This document shows, piece after piece, positions 46,577-56,512 of a stretch of 64,000 bases of DNA. The position numbers were made by a program, and so were the translations under genes. Location of the stretch: positions 83,426-147,425 of the forward strand of contig NZ_BMZA01000009.1 in NCBI RefSeq assembly GCF_014652555.1, given 5' to 3'. Position 1 is the stretch's first letter, and each line of letters begins with the position of its first letter. This stretch comes from Novosphingobium colocasiae (GTDB lineage: Bacteria > Pseudomonadota > Alphaproteobacteria > Sphingomonadales > Sphingomonadaceae). The notes below the pieces were generated by a model that saw only the letters and a program-made list of their open reading frames with translations, made no database searches and was not told where the DNA came from.

Positions 46577-47220
46577 ACGCCATGGCCAGCCTGCCCACCG
46601 ATCACGGCGCGCTGATGGACAGCATCTATCGCGGCCAGCGCCACATCTATGATGCGACCCGTAAGTATTACCTGTTCGGCCGCGACCGGCTGATCGCCGG
46701 GCTCGCCTGCCCGCAAGGCGCACACGTGCTGGAGATCGGCTGCGGCACCGGCCGCAACCTGGCGCGGATCGGCAAGGTCTGGCCGGGCGCGCGCCTCCAC
46801 GGGCTCGACATATCCGCCCAGATGCTCGCCAGCGCGCGGGCGAAGCTGGGGGCGAGCGGCCGGCTGGCGCTGGGCGATGCCACGTCCTTCGACGCCGCCG
46901 GCCTGTTCGAACGCGCCGGGTTCGACCGGGTAATCCTGTCCTATGCCCTGTCGATGATCCCCGACTGGCAGGGCGCCATGCACCGCGCAGCGGCCGCGCT
47001 GGCACCGCGCGGGGTGCTGCACGTGGTGGATTTCGGCGATCTCCAGGGCCTGCCCCGTCCGCTGCGGGCGCTGCTGCGAGCTTGGCTGGCGCGATTCCAT
47101 GTGACCCCGCGCACCGATCTGGTCGAGGCCGCTACCCGTATCGCAGCCCGGCATGCCCTGCGGCTGACCGCCACGCGCGGGCCGCTGGGCTATTATCGCC
47201 TGATCCGCCTGGAACGCTGA
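46573..47220 (+). CDS. btaB: BtaB-like SAM-dependent N-methyltransferase
   Basis: A 215-residue class I methyltransferase with motif I VLEIGCGTGRNLARIG near residue 50, motif post I GLDISAQMLASAR, and FDRVILSYALSMIPDW near 120. Following btaA with a coupled start, it fits the enzyme that methylates diacylglycerylhomoserine three times to the betaine lipid DGTS. A second ATG 9 bases downstream is possible. Confidence 0.88.
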   Translation: MNAMASLPTDHGALMDSIYRGQRHIYDATRKYYLFGRDRLIAGLACPQGAHVLEIGCGTGRNLARIGKVWPGARLHGLDISAQMLASARAKLGASGRLALGDATSFDAAGLFERAGFDRVILSYALSMIPDWQGAMHRAAAALAPRGVLHVVDFGDLQGLPRPLRALLRAWLARFHVTPRTDLVEAATRIAARHALRLTATRGPLGYYRLIRLER

Positions 47221-47283
47221 TCGCGATTGACAGCGCCCCGCGCCGGGCCGAACACTCGGGCCAGCGGAAGGGGAGCATAGAAA

Positions 47284-47712
47284 ATGACGGGAATGTCGAT
47301 CCTGCAACCGGTCGTCGCGCTGACCGTGTGGACCATGATCATGTGGTTCTGGCTTTACGGCACGCGCATCCCGGCGATCCAGGCCGCCAAGCTGGACCTT
47401 GAGGAACTGGTCACCGACCCGACCGTGACACTGGACCACAAGCTGCCCCCGCAGGTCCAGTGGAAGGCCCACAACTACAACCACCTCCATGAAGCGCCCA
47501 CGGTGTTCTACGCCGTCGCCATCACGCTGGCGATCATCGGGCAGGGCGATGGCCTCAACGCGCAAGTCGCCTGGGCCTATGTCGTCCTGCGGGTGATCCA
47601 TTCGATCATCCAGTCCACCGTCAACGCCATCAACCTGCGCTTCGGCGTGTTCGCGCTGTCCAGCTTCTGCCTGATGTTCCTGGTCGCCCGCGCCGCGCTG
47701 GCGATGTTCTGA
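47284..47712 (+). CDS. MAPEG family membrane protein
   Basis: A 142-residue protein with four hydrophobic helices (about 8-28, 72-90, 93-112, 120-140). The pattern HNYNHLHEAPTVFYAVAI with VVLRVIHSIIQSTVNAINLR matches the MAPEG superfamily, whose members include glutathione transferase-like membrane enzymes; many bacterial ones are uncharacterised. GGGGAG lies near the start. It follows btaB by 63 bases. Confidence 0.88.
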   Translation: MTGMSILQPVVALTVWTMIMWFWLYGTRIPAIQAAKLDLEELVTDPTVTLDHKLPPQVQWKAHNYNHLHEAPTVFYAVAITLAIIGQGDGLNAQVAWAYVVLRVIHSIIQSTVNAINLRFGVFALSSFCLMFLVARAALAMF

Positions 47713-47733
47713 AGAACGCGATAGGGCGCGGCG

Positions 47734-47988
47734 ATGGATTTTGACGATCAGTTGCGCCGCTATTTCGGCACCGCCGACCAGGCGGACATCGCCCCCGCCG
47801 CAATGGAAGCCGGCGTCGAACGCATGCGCGTTGACCTTGGCCTTGAGACTGACCGGGGCCGCCGTTTCGCGCTCTGGGCTTTGCTGACGATGCTGGGGGC
47901 CGCGCCGGACCTGGATGTGGCGTTCAAATCCCGCGAGGATCAGGACGCGGCGCGCGATTTCCTCGACATGCTGGATCGGCAGGGCTGA
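47734..47988 (+). CDS. Conserved hypothetical protein
   Basis: An 84-residue acidic helical protein (MDFDDQLRRYFGTADQADIA) with no membrane segment. The sequence has the codon use of its neighbours, and the start lies 21 bases after the MAPEG stop. I do not recognise a function. Confidence 0.7.
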   Translation: MDFDDQLRRYFGTADQADIAPAAMEAGVERMRVDLGLETDRGRRFALWALLTMLGAAPDLDVAFKSREDQDAARDFLDMLDRQG

Positions 47989-48011
47989 GGCTGCGTCTTA
48001 TACCAAGGCTC

Positions 48012-48155
48012 ATTGATCCGAACGCATAGCCCTCTCCCCTTCAGGGGAGAGGGTTGGGAGAGGGGGGATGGCGCCACTTCGCCCCCTCTCTACTCCGGCT
48101 AGGCGGACAAGCCGCCAAGCCTGCGTATCTCTCCCCTAAAGGGGAGAGAGAGCGA
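48012..48155. repeat. Palindromic repeat element, copy 3
   Basis: A left flank TTGATCCGAACGCATAG, an outer stem CCCTCTCCCCTTCAGGGGAGAGGG, an inner module CCCCCTCTC, TACTCCGGCTA and hairpin GGCGGACAAGCCGCC (48082-48116), then the second outer stem CTCTCCCCTAAAGGGGAGAG. It is the fullest copy in the window and lies between two convergent small genes. Its left flank is shared with the copy at 63701. Confidence 0.85.
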
Positions 48156-48183
48156 CATCGGTCAAAGATATTGAGACTCGGTA

Positions 48184-48369
48184 TTAACCCGCAGCGCTCT
48201 CGAACCCCTCGTGATCCAGGTCGAGTAGCACACACAGTGCATCAAGCGCAGCGGAAATGTGCGCGGCCGGCAAATCAAGGCCGCGCGCGTCGTAAAGGCG
48301 CAGGATTTCCAGAAGCTGTCCCGCAGACAGGACAACCGGATCGACCGAAGGTGCCAGGATGCTTGCCAT
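48184..48369 (-). CDS. Small conserved-looking hypothetical protein
   Basis: A 61-residue helical protein (MASILAPSVDPVVLSAGQLL start). A GGAG about 11 bases upstream supports this ATG; a frame extension to 48408 is possible. The leucine and acidic pattern LEILRLYDARGLDLP looks like real protein. Downstream of it is the repeat element. Function unknown. Confidence 0.5.
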   Translation of the reverse strand: MASILAPSVDPVVLSAGQLLEILRLYDARGLDLPAAHISAALDALCVLLDLDHEGFESAAG

Positions 48370-48455
48370 CGCGACCGCGACTCCATCATGTTCGGGAAAC
48401 CGCCCCAAGTGCTTTCACGTATATCGCAATCGCCCGGCTCGCGATAGCGCAAGGT

Positions 48456-49709
48456 TCAGGCGTCGCGGACGAAATAGCTGGCGAGTTCGACGTGGGTTGA
48501 CCAGCGGAACTGGCCCACCGGCCGCAGATCAGCCAACCGGAAGCCCGCCTCGATCAGCCGCGCCGCATCGCGCGACCAGCTTGACGGGTTGCAACTGATA
48601 TAGACGACCCGCGCGACGCTGCTCAGCGCCAGGCAATCCACCTGCTCGCGTGCCCCGGCGCGCGGCGGATCGAGCAACACCGCCGCGAACCGGCTGAGTT
48701 CATCAGGCTGTAGCGGATTGCGGAACAAGTCGCGATGATCGCAGAACACCGGAAGCTGCGCGCGCTCGGCCGCTGCCTTGCACGCCAGATGGGCATCGCG
48801 CGCAGCCTCGGCCGCCAGCACCTTGGTGCCCGGCCCGGCCAGAGCGAACGCAAAAGTGCCAAGGCCCGCGAACAGATCCGCCACGGTCGCCGCGCCGTCC
48901 AGCCATTCGCGCGCCGCCGCCACCAGCGCCGCCTCGCCATCGGCCGTGGCCTGCAGGAACGCGCCGGGCGGCAGCGGCACGCTGACTTCGCCCAGGCGCA
49001 CGGTCACCGGCTCGGGCTCCCACACGGTTTCATAACCGTAGCCGCCGTCCATCGTCAGCCGCGCCAGCTTGTGGTGCTGGGCGAAAGCCAGCATCGCCTC
49101 GGTCGCCGCCAGTCCTTCGGCGGTGAGCCCCCTGACGCCCAGGTCCACGCCCTGTTCGGTCAGCGTCATCTCGATGTCGGCAGCCATGCGCGGCTGCGCG
49201 AACTTGCCGCGCGCGCCCTTCTTGGCCGGGGCTGCCTTGCCCATGGTGATGAGCAGCTTGCGCAGCGGAGCGAGCAGCGCCACGAGTTCGGGCACCAGCA
49301 CCGGGCATTCTTCCAGTTCGACCAGCCGGTGCGAGCGCGCCTCGCGGAAGCCGATCACCACCCGCCCGCCCAAGCTTTCCGCCCGCAGCGAGGCCCGACG
49401 CCGCGCGCCCGGCGGCGACAGATGCGGCGGAGCAAGATGCTGCGCACCAAGCTCCTGCGAGGACGAGGCATTGGCGACCCGCGCCTCGACAAACCCGCTC
49501 AGGCTCTCTTCATCCAGTTGCTGCAACTGACAACCGCCGCAGCGCCCGAAATGCCGGCAAGGCGGGGCTACATGGTGCGGCCCCCACTCCAGCGAACCGT
49601 CCGCACCGAGCAGATCGCCCGGCGCTGCCCCCCAGGCAAAGCGGCCTGACGCGGTAACGCCATCGCCCTTGCTGGCGATGCGAAGGATTTCCTCGGCGGC
49701 TTCGGTCAC
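48456..49709 (-). CDS. Class I SAM-dependent RNA methyltransferase (RlmD/RumA type)
   Basis: A 417-residue protein starting at GTG. Residues 55-70 hold the iron-sulfur cluster cysteines (PCRHFGRCGGCQL) and the Rossmann domain covers 270-417: LPPGAFLQATADGEAAL, VADLFAGLGTFAFAL, LDPPRAGA and ISCNPSSWSRDA with the catalytic cysteine in SCNP. It methylates uridine at C5 in RNA. No TRAM domain is obvious. The start overlaps the nnr stop by four bases (GTGA). Confidence 0.9.
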   Translation of the reverse strand: MTEAAEEILRIASKGDGVTASGRFAWGAAPGDLLGADGSLEWGPHHVAPPCRHFGRCGGCQLQQLDEESLSGFVEARVANASSSQELGAQHLAPPHLSPPGARRRASLRAESLGGRVVIGFREARSHRLVELEECPVLVPELVALLAPLRKLLITMGKAAPAKKGARGKFAQPRMAADIEMTLTEQGVDLGVRGLTAEGLAATEAMLAFAQHHKLARLTMDGGYGYETVWEPEPVTVRLGEVSVPLPPGAFLQATADGEAALVAAAREWLDGAATVADLFAGLGTFAFALAGPGTKVLAAEAARDAHLACKAAAERAQLPVFCDHRDLFRNPLQPDELSRFAAVLLDPPRAGAREQVDCLALSSVARVVYISCNPSSWSRDAARLIEAGFRLADLRPVGQFRWSTHVELASYFVRDA

Positions 49710-51103
49710 AGGCACGCGGCCAGTGCTTCCGCCACGCGCCCGGCCAGCGCCCCGGCGGTAAAGCCCGGCGGACAGCGCCGTGCCGCTTCGCCGTGCAGCC
49801 AGACCCCTTCGCAAGCGGCAGCGAACGGTTCCACCCCGGTGGCCAGACGGCTGGCGATCGCGCCGGCCAGCACATCGCCGGTGCCGGCGGTCGACAGCCA
49901 GGAACTGGCGCGCGGGGCGCAGGCCAGCCGGCGGTCCGGGGCGGCGATCACGGTGTCCGACCCCTTGGCGACGATCACCATCCCGCTCGCCCGGGCCAGC
50001 GCCGCCGCGCGATCCGGGCGCGAGCCGCCGCCGTCGCAATCGAACGCCCGCTCCAGCGCGACCAGCTCGCCTTCATGCGGGGTCGCCACGGTCGGCGCGG
50101 ATCGGCCGGCCATCAGCCGCGGCGACAGCAGCACCAGCGCATCGGCGTCCACCAGCAGCGGCACCGGATCGGCCAGCGCCACCGCCAGCCGCTCGCGCGC
50201 CTCGCCATCGCGGCCCAGCCCCGGCCCGATCAGCACCGCACCGTTGCGATCGTCGCTCAGCACTTCGGCCACCGGGCCGCCGTCGACCACCAGGTCGGCG
50301 GGCACGTTGCGCTTGGACGATGCGAACAGCTTGACGTACCCGGCCCCGCCGCCCTGTGCCGCCGTCGCCGCCAGGATCGCCGCGCCCGGCATCGCCCCGC
50401 CGACCACCGCCAGCAGGCCGCGTCGGTACTTGTGGCTATCGGCAGCGGGGGCAGCCACGCGCGGCCGGTCGATCACTTGCGCGGTGCCCGCCACCGGCGC
50501 GACGCCGATCGGCACCAGCCGCAAGGCCCCCATTGCGGCGCTCGCCGGCATCAGGAAGTGCGCGAATTTCCATGCCCCCAGCGCGACCGTCAGGTCATAA
50601 TCGGGGAGGCCGGGGTTGAGCATCATGCCGCTATCGGACTGCACCCCGCTGGGCACATCGATCGCGATGCGGTGCGGATGCGCCGCCGCCAGCCGCGACA
50701 GGCGGCCGAAGTCAGCGGCGGAGAGCGGCCGGGTCAGCCCGCTGCCGTAAAGGCAGTCGACCAGCAGATCACCCGATGCCTCGGCGTCCGCATCGAGGAC
50801 CGTTCCGCCATAGAGCGCTGCGGCGTTGCGGGCGGCATCGGTTGCCGGTGGGGCCGCCGCAATCACCGCAACCTCGCCGCCGCGCTCGCGAATGGTTTCG
50901 GCGATGACATAGCCGTCCCCCCCGTTGTTGCCCGGCCCGCACAGCACCGTCACCGGCCGCCGGCCCGCCAGCCGCCAGACCCATTCGGCCGCGCCGCGCC
51001 CGGCCACCTGCATCAGCGCATCCACCGAAGTACCGGCATCGATCAGCGCCTGTTCGGCAGCGCGCATCTGCACCACGGTCAATATCTGGCGGCTTGCCGG
51101 CAC
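49706..51103 (-). CDS. nnr: Bifunctional NAD(P)H-hydrate epimerase and ADP-dependent dehydratase
   Basis: A 465-residue two-domain protein. The epimerase part (1-205) has CGPGNNGGDGYVIAETI near residue 55 and IAIDVPSGVQSDSG. The dehydratase part (215-465) has VIGPGLGRDGEARERL-type sequence, VATPHEGEL and STAGTGDVLAGAIA with the catalytic aspartate near 415. It repairs damaged NADHX and NADPHX. It starts at GTG and is coupled to the RNA methyltransferase downstream. Confidence 0.94.
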   Translation of the reverse strand: MPASRQILTVVQMRAAEQALIDAGTSVDALMQVAGRGAAEWVWRLAGRRPVTVLCGPGNNGGDGYVIAETIRERGGEVAVIAAAPPATDAARNAAALYGGTVLDADAEASGDLLVDCLYGSGLTRPLSAADFGRLSRLAAAHPHRIAIDVPSGVQSDSGMMLNPGLPDYDLTVALGAWKFAHFLMPASAAMGALRLVPIGVAPVAGTAQVIDRPRVAAPAADSHKYRRGLLAVVGGAMPGAAILAATAAQGGGAGYVKLFASSKRNVPADLVVDGGPVAEVLSDDRNGAVLIGPGLGRDGEARERLAVALADPVPLLVDADALVLLSPRLMAGRSAPTVATPHEGELVALERAFDCDGGGSRPDRAAALARASGMVIVAKGSDTVIAAPDRRLACAPRASSWLSTAGTGDVLAGAIASRLATGVEPFAAACEGVWLHGEAARRCPPGFTAGALAGRVAEALAACL

Positions 51104-51140
51104 CCGCTGAGTTCCCTTGCCTTATGACGCTTTGGCGCGA

Positions 51141-52997
51141 TCAGCCGCGACTAAGCTGCGTCACGTCGCGCACGGCACCGCGCGCGGCGCTGGTGGTCAT
51201 CGCCGCATAAGCCTGCAACGCCGCCGAGACCGCGCGCTTGCGCGGGTGGACCGGGGTCCAGGCAGCCGCTCCGCGTGCTTCCTGCTGGGCGCGGCGATGG
51301 CTCAGCACTTCGTCGCTGACCGCCAGGTGGATGGTGCGGCCGGGGATATCGATCTCGATCGTATCGCCGTTCTCGACCAGCCCGATTTCGCCGCCTTCGG
51401 CCGCTTCGGGCGAAGCGTGGCCGATCGACAGGCCCGAGGTGCCGCCGGAGAACCGCCCGTCGGTCAGCAGCGCGCAGGCTTTGCCCAGACCCTTCGATTT
51501 GAGGTAGCTGGTGGGATAGAGCATTTCCTGCATGCCCGGCCCGCCGCGCGGCCCTTCGTAGCGGATCACCACCACGTCGCCCGCGCCCACTTGCCCCCCC
51601 AGGATGCCAGCCACCGCCGCATCCTGGCTTTCATAGACGCGCGCAATGCCGGTGAACTTGAGGATGCTGTCATCCACGCCCGCCGTCTTCACGATGCACC
51701 CGTCGCGGGCGATATTGCCGTAAAGCACCGCCAGCCCGCCATCCTGGCTGAAGGCATGCTCCTTGTTACGGATCACACCGTTCTCACGGTCGATATCCAG
51801 CTCTTCCCAGCGGGCGGACTGGCTGAAGGCGGTCTGCGTGGGCACCCCGCCCGGCGCGGCCCTGAAGAATTCCTGCACCGAAGGCTCGTTAGTGCGGACG
51901 ATGTCCCAGCGGTTCAGCGCATCGCCCAGCGTGCGGGCGTGAACGGTCGGGCAATCGGCGTGCAGCAGCCCGGCGCGGTCCAGCTCGCCCAGGATCGCCA
52001 TGATCCCGCCGGCACGATGAACGTCTTCCATGTGAACGTCGGACTTGGCCGGGGCGACCTTGGACAGGCACGGCACCTGGCGGCTGAGGCGATCGATATC
52101 GGCCATCGTGAAATCGACCCCCGCCTCGACGGCGGCGGCCAGCAGGTGCAGCACGGTGTTGGTCGATCCGCCCATGGCGATATCAAGGCTCATCGCGTTC
52201 TCGAAAGCCTTGAAGCTGGCGATGGTGCGCGGCAGCGCCGTTTCATCGTCCTGATCGTAATAGCGATGGCACAGGTCCACGACGACACGCCCCGCCTCGC
52301 GGAACAGGCGCTCGCGATCGGAATGGGTGGCGAGGGTCGAACCATTGCCCGGCAGCGACAGGCCCAGCGCCTCGGTCAGGCAGTTCATCGAATTGGCGGT
52401 GAACATGCCCGAGCACGAACCGCAGGTCGGGCAGGCCGAACGCTCGATCGCGGCGACTTCCTCGTCGGTATAGCTCTCATCGGCAGCGGCGACCATGGCA
52501 TCGACCAGATCAAGCGCCTGGGTCTTGCCCTTGAGCACGACCTTGCCCGCTTCCATTGGCCCGCCCGAAACGAACACGCACGGGATATTGAGCCGCATCG
52601 CTGCCATCAGCATGCCCGGGGTGATCTTGTCGCAGTTGGAGATGCACACCATCGCATCGGCGCAGTGGGCATTGACCATGTATTCGACGCTGTCCGCGAT
52701 CAGATCGCGGCTGGGCAGCGAATAGAGCATGCCGTCATGGCCCATGGCGATGCCGTCATCCACCGCGATGGTGTTGAATTCCTTGGCCACGCCCCCCGCC
52801 GCCGCGATCTCTCCGGCGACAAGCTGGCCCAGATCCTTGAGGTGGACGTGGCCGGGCACGAACTGGGTGAACGAATTGACCACCGCGATGATCGGCTTGC
52901 CGAAATCGGCATCCTTCATCCCTGTCGCGCGCCACAGGCCCCGGGCACCGGCCATGTTGCGGCCGTGAGTGGAAGTGCGCGAACGATAGGCAGGCAT
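51141..52997 (-). CDS. ilvD: Dihydroxy-acid dehydratase
   Basis: A 618-residue IlvD starting [20 protein letters not shown]. Iron-sulfur cysteines are in [12 protein letters not shown] near residue 120 and [17 protein letters not shown] near 190; the signatures [20 protein letters not shown] near 495 and [14 protein letters not shown] near 275 are present. It makes the 2-oxoacids of valine and isoleucine. The long form with cysteines for a 4Fe-4S or 2Fe-2S cluster cannot be resolved further. The ATG at 52997 was preferred over a frame extension. Confidence 0.96.
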   Translation of the reverse strand: MPAYRSRTSTHGRNMAGARGLWRATGMKDADFGKPIIAVVNSFTQFVPGHVHLKDLGQLVAGEIAAAGGVAKEFNTIAVDDGIAMGHDGMLYSLPSRDLIADSVEYMVNAHCADAMVCISNCDKITPGMLMAAMRLNIPCVFVSGGPMEAGKVVLKGKTQALDLVDAMVAAADESYTDEEVAAIERSACPTCGSCSGMFTANSMNCLTEALGLSLPGNGSTLATHSDRERLFREAGRVVVDLCHRYYDQDDETALPRTIASFKAFENAMSLDIAMGGSTNTVLHLLAAAVEAGVDFTMADIDRLSRQVPCLSKVAPAKSDVHMEDVHRAGGIMAILGELDRAGLLHADCPTVHARTLGDALNRWDIVRTNEPSVQEFFRAAPGGVPTQTAFSQSARWEELDIDRENGVIRNKEHAFSQDGGLAVLYGNIARDGCIVKTAGVDDSILKFTGIARVYESQDAAVAGILGGQVGAGDVVVIRYEGPRGGPGMQEMLYPTSYLKSKGLGKACALLTDGRFSGGTSGLSIGHASPEAAEGGEIGLVENGDTIEIDIPGRTIHLAVSDEVLSHRRAQQEARGAAAWTPVHPRKRAVSAALQAYAAMTTSAARGAVRDVTQLSRG

Positions 52998-53118
52998 GGG
53001 ACGAACTCCGGGTCTGGGCGCGTGCGTGTACCACGCGGACAAGGGCTGCCACCTACACTTTGCAGGATTTCAATTCAACGCCATATTTTGTAATTTTATT
53101 ACCGTCATCGCGAGGGGT

Positions 53119-53838
53119 TTAGCGGGTGCCCAGCACGGCAGCGCAGACCTGCGTCAGCCGCTCTGCCCATTCTTCCTGTCCGGCCGCATCGGCGATCAGG
53201 TCCTGCCGCACCTCCACACCCAGATAAGGGTGCCGGCCTTCGCAATGGCGGTTCATCGTCGCGTTCAGCAGGACACCGGAATAAGGCAGTTGATCACCGA
53301 CGCACAGCCCCTGCCCCTCCAGCAGCGGGATGGCGATCCGCGCCGGGGCATCGTCGTGGTTGTAGAGGATGCCGATGTGCCAGGGGCGGGCCTCTTCGGG
53401 CTTGCTGGCAAGTTGCGGGGTAAAGCTGTGCAGCGACAGCACCAGTCCGGGCCGCACCGTGTCCAGCACCTCCGCCAACGCCGCGTGGTAAGGGCGGAAG
53501 AACCGGTCCAGCCGCGCCTCGCGCCCGGCATGGTCCAGCGCGTTGCCGGGTATGGCGTGACCGTCGCTGGCGATCGGGCACACCGTGGGCGCGTGCTCGT
53601 CGCGGTTGACGTCGCAGACGAGGCGGCTGAACTGGCACAGGAAGGCCGCGGCCCCCGGCCGGACCATCCGTTCCGCCACCCCCGCCACGCCGATGTCGAT
53701 GGCCACATGCTCGTCCAGCAGGTGCGCGGGAATGCCAAGGTCGATCCCAGCCGGGATGCGGTTAGAGGCATGGTCGGAAACGATCAGCAGGCCGCCGGGC
53801 TCCGGTGATCCCAGCAGGCGGTAGATTTCGGATTTCAT
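53119..53838 (-). CDS. N-formylglutamate amidohydrolase family protein
   Basis: A 239-residue protein. SDHASNRIP near residue 22, HVAIDIGVAGVAE, CDVNRDEH near 85 and LSLHSFTPQL near 130 carry the metal-binding and catalytic residues of the N-formylglutamate deformylase family. It would release formate from N-formylglutamate, but no hut genes are present, so a related amide may be the substrate. It starts 7 bases after the ispE stop. Confidence 0.87.
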   Translation of the reverse strand: MKSEIYRLLGSPEPGGLLIVSDHASNRIPAGIDLGIPAHLLDEHVAIDIGVAGVAERMVRPGAAAFLCQFSRLVCDVNRDEHAPTVCPIASDGHAIPGNALDHAGREARLDRFFRPYHAALAEVLDTVRPGLVLSLHSFTPQLASKPEEARPWHIGILYNHDDAPARIAIPLLEGQGLCVGDQLPYSGVLLNATMNRHCEGRHPYLGVEVRQDLIADAAGQEEWAERLTQVCAAVLGTR

Positions 53839-53845
53839 CGCGCCC

Positions 53846-54655
53846 TTATCGCAGCTTTCCAGCCATTTGCCACCAACCCGGTTGGCTGCGAGCCAATTCT
53901 TGCGCCGCCGCGTCCCGGGCCCCTGGCGTGTCGTAAAGGGCAAAGCAGGTTGCGCCCGATCCGGACATGCGGGCAAGGAACGGCGCGGTATCGCGCAATG
54001 CCGCCAGCACCTCGCCGATCTGTGGGCATAGCCCCAGCGCTGGCGGTTCCAGATCGTTGCGCCCCGCCAGCGCGATCGTGCGCAGCGATCCTTGCGGCAT
54101 CGCCCCGCGATCGATCCCGTCCCACGCCGCGAAGACCGGCCCGGTCGGCACCGGCAAGCGCGGGTTGACCAGCAGCACCGGGCACCCGGCCAGATCGTTG
54201 TCCGCCACTTCGGCAAGTTCAGTGCCCGTCCCGGTGCCGATGCACGGCCGCGACAGCACGCAGGCGGGAACATCCGCCCCCAGCTTCGCGGCCCGCAGCG
54301 GCCAGTCTTCGGGCAACCCATGCGCGCGCTCGACCATGCGGAACACCGCCCCGGCATCCGCCGAACCGCCGCCCAGCCCGGCCGCCACGGGCAGCCGCTT
54401 GTCCAGCGTCACCGCCCAGCCGGCCCCATGGGGCAGCGTATTCAGCGCCTTGGCGACGATGTTCCCGAACGGATCGTCCAGCGCCACGGCGAACTCGCCA
54501 TGCGCCGAAAGCCGGTCGACGGCGCCCGGAACCGCGCTCAGCCGATCGCCATTGTCCACGAAGGCGAACAGCGTTTCGAGCTCATGATACCCGTCATCCC
54601 GCCGCCTCCGGACATGAAGGGCAAGGTTGATCTTGGCGTATGCGGCTTCCTGCAT
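53846..54655 (-). CDS. ispE: 4-diphosphocytidyl-2-C-methyl-D-erythritol kinase
   Basis: A 269-residue GHMP kinase. The N-terminus AYAKINLALHV is typical, the ATP loop is PVAAGLGGGSADAGAVFR near residue 95, and MSGSGATCFALYD near 235 is the C-terminal motif. It phosphorylates the CDP-ME intermediate of the MEP isoprenoid pathway. It starts 5 bases before a palindromic repeat region upstream. Confidence 0.94.
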   Translation of the reverse strand: MQEAAYAKINLALHVRRRRDDGYHELETLFAFVDNGDRLSAVPGAVDRLSAHGEFAVALDDPFGNIVAKALNTLPHGAGWAVTLDKRLPVAAGLGGGSADAGAVFRMVERAHGLPEDWPLRAAKLGADVPACVLSRPCIGTGTGTELAEVADNDLAGCPVLLVNPRLPVPTGPVFAAWDGIDRGAMPQGSLRTIALAGRNDLEPPALGLCPQIGEVLAALRDTAPFLARMSGSGATCFALYDTPGARDAAAQELARSQPGWWQMAGKLR

Positions 54656-54663
54656 CGGCGTAG

Positions 54664-54742
54664 TCCTCTCCCCTTCAGGGGAGAGGGTTGGGAGAGGGGC
54701 TACACTCGCACACGCCCCTCTCGACTGCGGCTGCCGGAGTGA
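54664..54742. repeat. Palindromic repeat element, copy 4 (partial)
   Basis: The outer stem CCTCTCCCCTTCAGGGGAGAGG is followed by a module start CCCCTCTCGACTGCGGCTGCCGG, but the second outer stem is missing. It lies between the ispE start and the ETF-QO stop. Confidence 0.8.
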
Positions 54743-54754
54743 GATTCCGCCGCA

Positions 54755-56404
54755 TTACATATTCGGGTAGTTCGGGCCGCCGCCGCCTTCGGGCGTTACC
54801 CATTCGATGTTCTGGGTGGGGTCCTTGATGTCGCAGGTCTTGCAGTGGACGCAGTTCTGCGCGTTGATCTGGAGGCGCGGGCCGGCGCCGTCGGGATCGA
54901 CGAATTCATACACGCCCGCCGGGCAATAGCGCGCTTCGGGCCCTGCGTAGAGCGGCAGATTCACCGCCGTCGGGATTGCCGGGTCCTTGAGCTTCAGATG
55001 GCAGGGCTGCTCTTCCTCGTGGTTCGTGAACGAGAACGAGACGCTGGTCAGGCGATCGAAGCTGATCTTGCCGTCGGGCTTGGGATACTCGATCGGCTGG
55101 TAAAGGTCGGCGCGCTGCAGCGAGGAGGCATCGGTGTGGTGCTTCATCGGCTTGGCGACGCCGAAGCCGAACAGCGTGCGCAGCCACATGTCGGCACCCG
55201 CCAGGATCGTCCCCAGCTCGCCGCCCCACTTGGCGACGAGCGGCTCGGCATTCTGGACGAGCTTCAGTTCCTTGGCGATCCAGCTCGCGCGCACGGCGTC
55301 GTCATAGTCCTGCAGCGTGTCCTGCGCGCGGTCGGCGGCGATGGCTGCGGCGATCGAATCTGCCGCCAGCATGCCGCTTTTCATCGCGGTATGGCTACCC
55401 TTGATGCGCGGGACGTTGACGAAGCCGGCAGAGCATCCCGCCAGCACACCGCCCGGGAACGCGAGCTGCGGCACCGACTGCCAGCCGCCTTCGTTGATGG
55501 CGCGCGCGCCATAAGCCACGCGCTTCCCGCCTTCGAGGATCGCCTTGATCTCCGGGTGGGTCTTCCAGCGCTGGAATTCCTCGAACGGGTAGACGTAGGG
55601 GTTCTTGTAATCGAGCGCGGTCACGAAACCTAGCGAGACCTGGTTGTTCGCCTGGTGATAGAGGAAGCCGCCGCCCCAGTTGTCGGTTTCCGACAGCGGC
55701 CAGCCTTGGGTGTGGATCACGCGACCCGGCACGTGCTTGTCGGGATCGATGTCCCACAGTTCCTTGATGCCGATGCCGTAGACCTGCGGTTCGCAGTTCG
55801 CTTCGAGGTCGTACTTGGCCTTGAGCCGCTTGGTCAGGTGGCCGCGCGCGCCTTCGCAGAACACGGTGTATTTGCCGAGCAGGTTCATGCCCGGCTGGAA
55901 ATCGTCCTTGGGGTTGCCTTCCCGGTCAACGCCCATATCGCCGGTCTGGACGCCGATCACCGCGCCGGCATCGTCATAGAGAATTTCGGCGGCGGGGAAG
56001 CCGGGGAAAATCTCGACTTCCAGCGCTTCGGCCTGTTCGGCCAGCCAGCGGCACAGGTTGCCCAGCGATCCGGTATAGTTGCCATGGTTCGAAAGGAACG
56101 GCGGCATGAACAGGTGCGGGATGGAGAACTTGCCGTTCTTGGTCATCGCCCAGTGCCAGTTGTCGGTCACCGGCACTTCGGCCATCGGACAACCCATCTC
56201 GCGCCATTCGGGCAGCAGCTCGTCAAGCGCCTTGGGATCGAAGGTCGCGCCCGACAGGATGTGGGCACCGATCTCGGAACCCTTTTCGAGTACGCAGACC
56301 GCCAGCTCCGGGTTGATCTGCTTGAGCCGGATCGCCGTAGACAGGCCGGCGGGACCGCCGCCGACGATGACGACATCGTAGGGCATCTCTTCACGTTCGA
56401 TCAT
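54755..56404 (-). CDS. etfD: Electron transfer flavoprotein-ubiquinone oxidoreductase
   Basis: A 549-residue protein. FAD-binding VIVGGGPAGLSTAIRLKQ is at the N-terminus, the ubiquinone-binding and FAD blocks lie in the centre (IHTQGWPLSE, GGFLYHQANNQVSLGF, GCSAGFVNVPRIKGSHTAMKSG split over two conserved blocks), and the 4Fe-4S ligands are in NCVHCKTCDIKDP near residue 515. It moves electrons from ETF to ubiquinone during fatty acid and branched-chain amino acid oxidation. The ATG at 56404 (MIEREEMPYDVV) follows GGGGGA. Confidence 0.95.
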   Translation of the reverse strand: MIEREEMPYDVVIVGGGPAGLSTAIRLKQINPELAVCVLEKGSEIGAHILSGATFDPKALDELLPEWREMGCPMAEVPVTDNWHWAMTKNGKFSIPHLFMPPFLSNHGNYTGSLGNLCRWLAEQAEALEVEIFPGFPAAEILYDDAGAVIGVQTGDMGVDREGNPKDDFQPGMNLLGKYTVFCEGARGHLTKRLKAKYDLEANCEPQVYGIGIKELWDIDPDKHVPGRVIHTQGWPLSETDNWGGGFLYHQANNQVSLGFVTALDYKNPYVYPFEEFQRWKTHPEIKAILEGGKRVAYGARAINEGGWQSVPQLAFPGGVLAGCSAGFVNVPRIKGSHTAMKSGMLAADSIAAAIAADRAQDTLQDYDDAVRASWIAKELKLVQNAEPLVAKWGGELGTILAGADMWLRTLFGFGVAKPMKHHTDASSLQRADLYQPIEYPKPDGKISFDRLTSVSFSFTNHEEEQPCHLKLKDPAIPTAVNLPLYAGPEARYCPAGVYEFVDPDGAGPRLQINAQNCVHCKTCDIKDPTQNIEWVTPEGGGGPNYPNM

Positions 56405-56512
56405 TAGGTCCCCCAGCAATCCTGTTCGACTTCATCCGGTTTGCCGCGTTGTTCACACGGCTCAAATGCAAGTGCCTTGATTGCTGGGGAGCGGCAGGTC
56501 AAGACCGTTCCG

